Positions 59,107 to 64,000 of a stretch of DNA of 64,000 bases are shown here, piece by piece. Every line of letters begins with the position of its first letter. The stretch's first letter is position 1. The stretch is from an uncultured Flavobacteriales bacterium (GTDB lineage Bacteria > Bacteroidota > Bacteroidia > Flavobacteriales_D > Crocinitomicaceae). A program made the position numbers and the translations under genes. The notes below the pieces were generated by a model. That model was not told the DNA's origin. It worked only from the letters and a program-made list of their open reading frames with translations, and searched no databases. The stretch lies in assembly GCA_937876195.1 (NCBI GenBank), contig CALEIK010000017.1, forward strand, positions 1 through 64,000. The letters run 5' to 3'.

Positions 59107-59475
59107 ATGAAAAAGTGGATTCAGTTGTTGTTTGTGTTATCAATTGTAATGGTTTATTGCGTTGCAATAACTCCACTAAATGATGCATCGGTTTCCTCTT
59201 CTCTGGTTAATTATTCCAACTTCGACGATCAAGTTTCTGCGGGGAGTTCGGTGGACAATCCGTTTCATCTTCAACAATCTGAGGGTTCAACGAGTATTGT
59301 CACTCAATATTCGTCCCCAAAGTCCAATGTAGCATTTCTTAAATCTTCAGCCGTTTCGGTAATCACCGAACAACTTTATCTTGGCAAGTACCGTCAATAT
59401 GCCCGTATCGCACAAAATTTCCTTGTCAAGTACCGTAAAACTGACATTTTCTTTCCGTTTCATTATTTCTGGTAG
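59107..59475 (+). CDS. Small secreted or membrane-anchored protein of unknown function
   Basis: The product has 122 residues. The N-terminal hydrophobic segment (MKKWIQLLFVLSIVMVYCVA) is a signal peptide or anchor. A Ser/Asn-rich middle (SVSSSLVNYSNFDDQVSAGSSV) precedes a more basic, aromatic C-terminal part (LYLGKYRQYARIAQNFLVKYRKTDIFFPFHYFW). No family is recognised. The promoter-like element just upstream supports expression. Confidence 0.6.
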   Translation: MKKWIQLLFVLSIVMVYCVAITPLNDASVSSSLVNYSNFDDQVSAGSSVDNPFHLQQSEGSTSIVTQYSSPKSNVAFLKSSAVSVITEQLYLGKYRQYARIAQNFLVKYRKTDIFFPFHYFW

Positions 59476-59572
59476 ACCTGTTTGATCGAATCCCCTTGCT
59501 AGGGTAATTCATTTTGTTTAGGCGCAAATGTGCGTTCCAATTACTAATTCAAATCGATTAAACATCAATAAA

Positions 59573-60043
59573 ATGGACACATCAACCATTATAATAGGGG
59601 CTATATTGCTAGCCATCTGTATTCTACCGTTCGTATTAATCAGTAGAAACAGAAAAAAAAAGGAGCGGGAATTATTGAATTCACTTTCCAATTTAGCAAA
59701 TGAACATCACTGTAAAATCTCGCAATTTGAAGTATGTGGTGATCAAATGATAGGCATTGACGAAGACACAAAATCCATCTTTTTTATTAAACAAACCGAT
59801 AAAGAGAAGGTAGCCAAATACGTTTCTTTACACACTGTTCAACGCTGTGAATTGGTCAAAACTACCGCGAATACTGCTGGGGATACAATCATTGACAGAC
59901 TTGAATTAAAGTTTGTTCCTATAGATTCGCATCAACCTCAGTATATCATTGAATTTTACAACTCAAGTGAACGCTTTCAGTTAAGCGGAGAGTTACAAAT
60001 GATCGAAAAATGGTTTGCAATTATTCTCGATCGAATAAAATAA
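59573..60043 (+). CDS. Membrane-anchored protein of unknown function
   Basis: The product has about 156 residues from the ATG at 59573; a longer frame begins at 59528. One N-terminal membrane helix (TIIIGAILLAICILPFVLI) is followed by basic RNRKKKER and a cytoplasmic domain with a short helix (LLNSLSNLANEHHCKISQFEVCGDQMIGIDEDTKSIFFI) and beta strands ending in IEKWFAIILDRIK. No family is recognised. Its stop codon is at the edge of a long hairpin. Confidence 0.7.
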   Translation: MDTSTIIIGAILLAICILPFVLISRNRKKKERELLNSLSNLANEHHCKISQFEVCGDQMIGIDEDTKSIFFIKQTDKEKVAKYVSLHTVQRCELVKTTANTAGDTIIDRLELKFVPIDSHQPQYIIEFYNSSERFQLSGELQMIEKWFAIILDRIK

Positions 60044-60091
60044 TAGAACCCGAGAAGTGCAATAATTCAAATTATTGCACTTCTGTTCTAT
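60043..60091 (+). terminator. Long perfect hairpin, possible terminator
   Basis: GAAGTGCAATAAT (60054-60066) and ATTATTGCACTTC (60071-60083) form a perfect 13-bp stem with a TCAA loop. Outside it, ATAGAAC/GTTCTAT adds 7 bp. No strong T run follows, so it may act as a 3' stabiliser or bind a protein instead. Confidence 0.6.
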
Positions 60092-60224
60092 ACGCTAAAT
60101 ATGGCAATATAACTAATTGATTTCAAGCAATAAATCCGCTGAAAGACACAAATAATAGGCGCTTCATTCTATCATTTGAACTCATTTAAAAACCACAAGT
60201 TAGAGGGAATCTAATTATTTAGCT

Positions 60225-60232
60225 TACCTTTG
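60225..60232 (+). promoter_or_regulatory. Predicted -7 box for the desaturase gene
   Basis: TACCTTTG, 43 nt before the ATG at 60276. No -33 TTG found. Confidence 0.4.
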
Positions 60233-60275
60233 AAGCCAGCGTGCAGTTAAACTAAATACGCTGAAAAATTTAGAT

Positions 60276-61400
60276 ATGGTAGATATTCCAGTAGTTACCT
60301 TTAATGAAAGTGACCAACCGGACTTTTATAAAGTTCTAAAAAAGAGAGTAAACGCTTACTTCAAAGAGAATAATCTTTCAAAGCATGCCAATGTAAACAT
60401 GGTATTGAAGACCATTTTTATGATTTCGGTGTATTTCACTCCTCTTATTTTAATGATTACCGGCGTAATTACTACGTTTTGGCCGATGTTTTTTATGTGG
60501 GTTATCATGGGATTTGGAATGGCGGGAATTGGTCTAGCCATCATGCATGATGCAAACCACGGTGCTTATTCAAAAAATCAACGTGTCAACAATTTCGTTG
60601 GATTTATTTTGAATTTCATAGGAGGATATCACTACAATTGGCGAATTCAACACAATGTTTTACATCATTCCTTCACCAACGTAGATGGTTTTGATGAAGA
60701 TATTGATAAACAAGGAATTGTACGTTTCTCACCAACACAAGAGCGAAAAGGAATCTTCAGATTTCAAGTCTATTACACTCCTCTTTTGTACGGAATTTTA
60801 ACGCTTTATTGGTTCGTGTTCAAAGATATTGAACAAACAGTTCGTTACCACAAAAAAAATCTACTGCAGACGCAGGGACTGACTTTAAGAAAAGCACTTA
60901 TTCAAGTTATTTTTCATAAGATTTGGTATTTTGGATTAACAATTCTTCTGCCTATTTATGGAACGGGGCTTCCATGGTGGCACATTGTTATCGGATTCAT
61001 CGTTATGCACTTTATCTCAGGAATGATTTTAGCGCTAATTTTTCAATCGGCACACGTCATTGAAAATACCGAGTTCTATAAAACCGATGAAAATGGTTGC
61101 GTTGAGAACAACTGGGCAATTCATCAGATGAAAACTACCGCCAATTTTGCGAATGGTAGCATTTTCTTTTCTTGGTTTGTAGGTGCATTGAACTATCAGA
61201 TCGAACATCATTTGTTTCCAAATATTTGTCACGTTCACTATAGAGACTTGGCGAAAATCGTGAAGCAAACAGCAACGGAATTCAATGTTCCTTACCATGA
61301 ACATAAAACGTTCTATGGTGCACTAAAAAGTCACTTCACCTTGCTCCACCGTCTAGGAACAGGTAAGTACGATCGTGATCTAGCGGCAGCATCAATTTAA
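60276..61400 (+). CDS. Membrane fatty acid desaturase
   Basis: The product has 374 residues with four or more membrane helices. The three His boxes of di-iron desaturases are present: HDANH (91-95), HNVLHH (126-131) and QIEHHLF near residue 310. The Q of the QIEHH box is typical of front-end and linoleoyl-CoA-type desaturases. No cytochrome b5 domain is fused. It probably introduces a double bond into membrane acyl chains. Position and substrate specificity cannot be told from sequence. It is monocistronic. Confidence 0.92.
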   Translation: MVDIPVVTFNESDQPDFYKVLKKRVNAYFKENNLSKHANVNMVLKTIFMISVYFTPLILMITGVITTFWPMFFMWVIMGFGMAGIGLAIMHDANHGAYSKNQRVNNFVGFILNFIGGYHYNWRIQHNVLHHSFTNVDGFDEDIDKQGIVRFSPTQERKGIFRFQVYYTPLLYGILTLYWFVFKDIEQTVRYHKKNLLQTQGLTLRKALIQVIFHKIWYFGLTILLPIYGTGLPWWHIVIGFIVMHFISGMILALIFQSAHVIENTEFYKTDENGCVENNWAIHQMKTTANFANGSIFFSWFVGALNYQIEHHLFPNICHVHYRDLAKIVKQTATEFNVPYHEHKTFYGALKSHFTLLHRLGTGKYDRDLAAASI

Positions 61401-61464
61401 CAGTCCTTTTTGTTTTTTAACTATTTTTAGGGGAAATCATAGCATGTCCCCATCACCAATATTT

Positions 61465-61472
61465 TAGTTTTG
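61465..61472 (+). promoter_or_regulatory. Predicted -7 box for the M23 peptidase gene
   Basis: TAGTTTTG, 24 nt before the ATG at 61497. Confidence 0.4.
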
Positions 61473-61496
61473 CACTGAAATATTGAAATCCCCAAT

Positions 61497-62351
61497 ATGA
61501 AAATTTTAAGTGCGTTTACCCTTTTTATACTTACTTCTTCCCTCTGTTGGGCTTCTAATGATGTCTACCTATTGAGCGAATCATATAAAGATGATAGTTT
61601 AAAGTCAAAGAAAAGAACGACAAAATCCTTCTACGATACGTCTTCCATTTTTACAAAGAACTGGAACAATCAGATTACATTCAGTTACAAAACGAAGTCC
61701 TACAAGGCATCAAAAACAATTTGTTTTACTGATTCAGTTCATGGATACAGCTACCCCATCGAAAAGAAAATGACTTCTGGTTTTGGAAGGAGACATCATT
61801 CTCACCACTACGGTATTGATATTCCATTAAACACGGGAGATAAAATTGTGGCTGTTTTTGACGGAAAGGTAAGGTACGCCAAATACAACAGCGGTGGATT
61901 TGGTAACCTAGTCATCATTCGACATGTAAACGGTTTGGAAACTTATTACGCGCATTTGTCACGGATTAAAGTGAAACCCAATCAAATTGTAAAAGCGGGA
62001 CAAGTGATTGGTCTAGGCGGTAATACTGGACGTTCTTACGGTGCCCACCTGCACTTTGAAGTGCGCTACCAAGACAAACCATTAAATCCAGAATTGTTGT
62101 TTGATACGGATCAATTTTGCTTGAGAGAAGATGTAGCAATGGTTGGACAATTAACCCAACAGCGAAAAATTCATCACAGTGCTGACGAGCAATTTCATTT
62201 GGCCAATGGTAGTATTTACCTCATCCAAAAGGGCGACACACTTTCGAAGATTTCTCAAAAAACGGGAAAAAGTATTGATGAACTGTGCGATTTAAATGGA
62301 TTGTCCAGAAATTCAATCTTGCAGATTGGACAAAAAATTCGGGTGAATTAA
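61497..62351 (+). CDS. M23 peptidase with C-terminal LysM domain
   Basis: The product has 284 residues with a signal peptide (MKILSAFTLFILTSSLCWA). An M23 (LytM) zinc endopeptidase domain lies at about residues 95-200: GFGRRHHSHHYGIDI (the metal-binding H-x3-D) and GAHLHFEVR (HxH). A LysM domain follows at the C terminus (YLIQKGDTLSKISQKTGKSIDELCDLNGLSRNSILQIGQKIRV), which binds peptidoglycan. It probably cleaves peptidoglycan cross-links during growth or division. The 3' end overlaps the convergent T9SS cargo gene by 4 nt. Confidence 0.93.
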   Translation: MKILSAFTLFILTSSLCWASNDVYLLSESYKDDSLKSKKRTTKSFYDTSSIFTKNWNNQITFSYKTKSYKASKTICFTDSVHGYSYPIEKKMTSGFGRRHHSHHYGIDIPLNTGDKIVAVFDGKVRYAKYNSGGFGNLVIIRHVNGLETYYAHLSRIKVKPNQIVKAGQVIGLGGNTGRSYGAHLHFEVRYQDKPLNPELLFDTDQFCLREDVAMVGQLTQQRKIHHSADEQFHLANGSIYLIQKGDTLSKISQKTGKSIDELCDLNGLSRNSILQIGQKIRVN

Positions 62352-62944
62352 TTGACGACGAAACGACCTGTAACGTTTCGTTGATTGGTCTTTAATGTAA
62401 AGAAGTAGACACCCGCAATAAAATCATTTTTGGACAAAACGAACTCCTCTCCTATTGTAAGGGCGGTATACACTTCACTTCCCTTAAAGTCGTGGACTAT
62501 CAGTCGAACCTCGCTATTCGTATCGTTATTGAAAATCAATAATGTATTCTCGGAAATAGGATTGGGTCGAATCAAATAATTACTTTCACCAATATCTAGC
62601 ACTTCCACTTGAACAATGTAGGTATAACCCAAAGCACCCAATTTTAAGCGGTAGTAGTTTATTTCATTCTTTTCAGGGAAATTATCAGTGAATTGATAGG
62701 AAGTAGATGACTCTGGACTTCCACAAATCCCTTCAATATTACCAATTTTAGTGAAGTTCACACTATCTACAGATCGGTATACGTCAATTCCGTTGCATGT
62801 ATTGCCTTGATTTATCGTCCAGGTTAATACCACTTTTTTGTTGAACTCTGAACCAGTCAAATCGGGTACAACTTCTTTATTTTGAGCGTTTCCGAGAAAG
62901 CTTGCACAAACAAAAAAAAGGAAAACACTTAAATAAGTTCTCAT
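62348..62944 (-). CDS. T9SS cargo protein with type A sorting domain
   Basis: The product has 198 residues with a signal peptide (MRTYLSVFLFFVCASFLGNA). An FN3/Ig-like domain (VVLTWTINQGNTCNGIDVYRSVDSVNFTKIGNIEGICG, YYRLKLGALGYTYIVQVEVL) precedes a sorting domain (YLIRPNPISENTLLIFNN, VRLIVHDFKGSEVYTALT, FIAGVYFFTLKTNQRNVTGRFVVN). The passenger resembles the last repeat of larger adhesins, so it may be a minimal surface protein. A 16-bp palindrome lies 28 nt upstream of the start. Confidence 0.85.
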   Translation of the reverse strand: MRTYLSVFLFFVCASFLGNAQNKEVVPDLTGSEFNKKVVLTWTINQGNTCNGIDVYRSVDSVNFTKIGNIEGICGSPESSTSYQFTDNFPEKNEINYYRLKLGALGYTYIVQVEVLDIGESNYLIRPNPISENTLLIFNNDTNSEVRLIVHDFKGSEVYTALTIGEEFVLSKNDFIAGVYFFTLKTNQRNVTGRFVVN

Positions 62945-62971
62945 AATAGTTTAAACGTTATAGGCAGGCAA

Positions 62972-62987
62972 TTCTTACATGTAAGAA
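62972..62987. promoter_or_regulatory. 16-bp perfect palindrome
   Basis: TTCTTACATGTAAGAA is fully self-complementary. It lies between the start of the T9SS cargo gene (62944) and the rhodanese terminator, where an operator for the cargo gene could be. Confidence 0.5.
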
Positions 62988-62988
62988 C

Positions 62989-63023
62989 AAAAAAAGCGAC
63001 TTCATTTTATGAGGCCGCTTTTT
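62989..63023 (-). terminator. Terminator of the rhodanese gene
   Basis: On the minus strand AAAGCGGC pairs with GTCGCTTT (one G-T pair), followed by a T run. It lies 18 nt past the rhodanese stop codon. Confidence 0.8.
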
Positions 63024-63041
63024 CAACTTAAACTTTTACTA

Positions 63042-63299
63042 TTATAACGTCTGGCTTAGTTTTCCATTTAACTCTAACCAGCCACCGCCATTCTCACAGT
63101 CAACACCTTGAGCTTTGAAATACTCGGTCGCTTGACCGCTTCTACCTCCGCTCAGACAGCAAAAAACAATCGGTTTTTTCAACTGCTTGATTTCATCCTG
63201 GCGCTCAACAACCTCTTGCAAGGGAATGTTAATTGACCCAGCAATATTCCCTGCAGCAAACTCATCACGTGTTCTAACATCCACAATTGTATATTCCAT
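63042..63299 (-). CDS. Single-domain rhodanese-like sulfurtransferase
   Basis: The product has 85 residues from the ATG at 63299 (MEYTIVDVRTRDEFAAGNIAGSINIP); a longer frame to 63341 is non-family. The active-site loop CCLSGGRSG has Cys48 followed by Arg53, fitting the C-x5 rhodanese loop, and VDVRTRDEFAAGNIAGSINIP is the usual N-terminal motif. It is likely cytoplasmic and transfers sulfane sulfur; the partner is unknown. Confidence 0.9.
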   Translation of the reverse strand: MEYTIVDVRTRDEFAAGNIAGSINIPLQEVVERQDEIKQLKKPIVFCCLSGGRSGQATEYFKAQGVDCENGGGWLELNGKLSQTL

Positions 63300-63317
63300 T
63301 TTCTTTAATTTTATAAA

Positions 63318-63325
63318 CAAATGTA
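63318..63325 (-). promoter_or_regulatory. Predicted -7 box for the rhodanese gene
   Basis: TACATTTG on the minus strand, 18 nt before the ATG at 63299. The nearest TTG upstream is 13 nt away, too close for consensus. Confidence 0.4.
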
Positions 63326-63425
63326 GTAAGCCTTTTGACAATTCTATGTAGCCTAAGTTACATATCTAGAATGAGGATTATTGCCTAGTTGCCAGGTTCA
63401 ATATAATCGATTGGCAAACAGTAAG

Positions 63426-64000
63426 TTAATGGATCGTTAGTGGTAATGACTCGACTCCATTCGTTGTTCTCACTTCTACAAAATAAGTCCCACTCGGTAA
63501 ATTGGGGTAAATCTTAAAATAGTTGGATTTAGTCTCATTATTATAAATCCCAACATTTTTTCCTTCAATCGATAAAATTGATGCGCCTACCACGTCCTTT
63601 TTACTGGAAACTATTGTTAGTTCATTCCCGTTCGATGGATTTGGAAAAATTTTAATTTCTTCATCGTCCGTGCAATTCTCGCTGCTCAGGATTGAATACG
63701 AGGTTCCTTTACCATCAATGTCTACCTGTTCAATGTAATAGTAGCTCGTGGAATAATTTCCTGTTCTACGATCGATGATCTCATAACTGTTCAATCCTGA
63801 ATGATTATTCGAAGGAATTCTATCCAACAACTCCCAATCTGAAGCGTTGCTACTTACGTATACGTTGAAATGGTCTGAATTAATTTCATTTTGGGTTGTC
63901 CAATAAACGATTCTTGTAGATTGATCACAGTTCACTGTCATATTTACCATATCAACACCCAAAACAATCGGTGTACCCACTTGTATATTATCCACAGCGA
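63426..64000 (-). CDS. C-terminal part of a T9SS cargo protein, cut by the window edge
   Basis: About 191 residues are visible and the frame is open to the window end, so the 5' part is missing. The only start-like codon (GTG at 63995) is almost at the edge and shows no signal peptide. The visible part has a beta-sandwich (IVYWTTQNEINSDHFNVYVSSNASDWELLDRI, TSYYYIEQVDIDGKGTSYSIL) typical of the region before the sorting domain in T9SS proteins, then the sorting domain (IKIFPNPSNGNELTIVSS, ASILSIEGKNVGIYN, LPSGTYFVEVRTTNGVESLPLTIH). The passenger is unknown. Confidence 0.85.
   Translation of the reverse strand, partial: AVDNIQVGTPIVLGVDMVNMTVNCDQSTRIVYWTTQNEINSDHFNVYVSSNASDWELLDRIPSNNHSGLNSYEIIDRRTGNYSTSYYYIEQVDIDGKGTSYSILSSENCTDDEEIKIFPNPSNGNELTIVSSKKDVVGASILSIEGKNVGIYNNETKSNYFKIYPNLPSGTYFVEVRTTNGVESLPLTIH

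Overview
The window looks like part of a Bacteroidetes chromosome, most likely Flavobacteriales and close to the Fluviicola/Crocinitomicaceae type. The clade is inference; the evidence is as follows. Several secreted proteins end in type IX secretion (T9SS) type A sorting domains. DUF4290, DUF6150, DUF6624 and DUF1573 proteins are present. bshA (bacillithiol) is present. DnaE carries an N-terminal exonuclease domain. Many genes are preceded by the Bacteroidetes -7 box TAnnTTTG rather than an E. coli-type -10. The DNA is moderately AT-rich. Most of the window is compact housekeeping sequence with short gaps.

Layout. 1-5.8 kb: purL, a cluster of intergenic repeats, a mini-lipoprotein, then DUF4290-murA-thioredoxin on +. 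5.8-13.4 kb, all on -: grpE, a tandem-duplicated spacer, dnaJ, a CPBP protease, an AhpD-like protein and the radical SAM protein ArsS, followed by an ABC-2 exporter pair and a Ppx/GppA phosphatase. 13.5-19.4 kb: secreted DUF6624 and ankyrin proteins, a LuxC-type acyl-CoA reductase divergent from a ferredoxin, the SRP RNA, a SKYDA-repeat protein and a T9SS cargo protein. 19.5-28.1 kb, the accessory region: a surface protein, a 2041-residue SpvB/FG-GAP/RHS protein ending in a zincin-like domain, two small lipoproteins, and a short YD-repeat/T9SS protein. 28.1-49.9 kb is mainly core metabolism, DNA and cell-envelope genes: acyltransferase, bshA, GH3/beta-lactamase fusion, acs, an OmpA protein, hemE, ung, a LolA-like protein, dnaE, a DUF1573 pair, def, ruvX and dapD. 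50.0-51.6 kb: ssrA (tmRNA) followed by a repeat cluster, a GIY-YIG nuclease gene and a near-copy of the ssrA 3' end. 51.6-64 kb: an AT-rich GT39-like glycosyltransferase, then CorA, SulP and MATE transporters, a fatty acid desaturase, an M23-LysM peptidase, a rhodanese and two further T9SS cargo proteins, the last cut by the window edge.

Most notable. (1) The RHS/zincin locus resembles a polymorphic toxin with candidate lipoprotein immunity proteins; a 15-nt homopolymer lies upstream of the operon. (2) DnaJ has lost exactly the two cysteine motifs that form zinc centre I. (3) Six genes have the -7 box only 4-5 nt from the start codon, which predicts leaderless mRNAs. (4) The ssrA 3' end is duplicated at 15 of 16 positions beyond a GIY-YIG gene, like an integration scar. 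(5) MurA carries Asp in place of the fosfomycin-target Cys. (6) A perfect dyad overlaps the predicted transcription start of the MATE exporter. Coordinates come from reading the sequence directly; no database search was possible.
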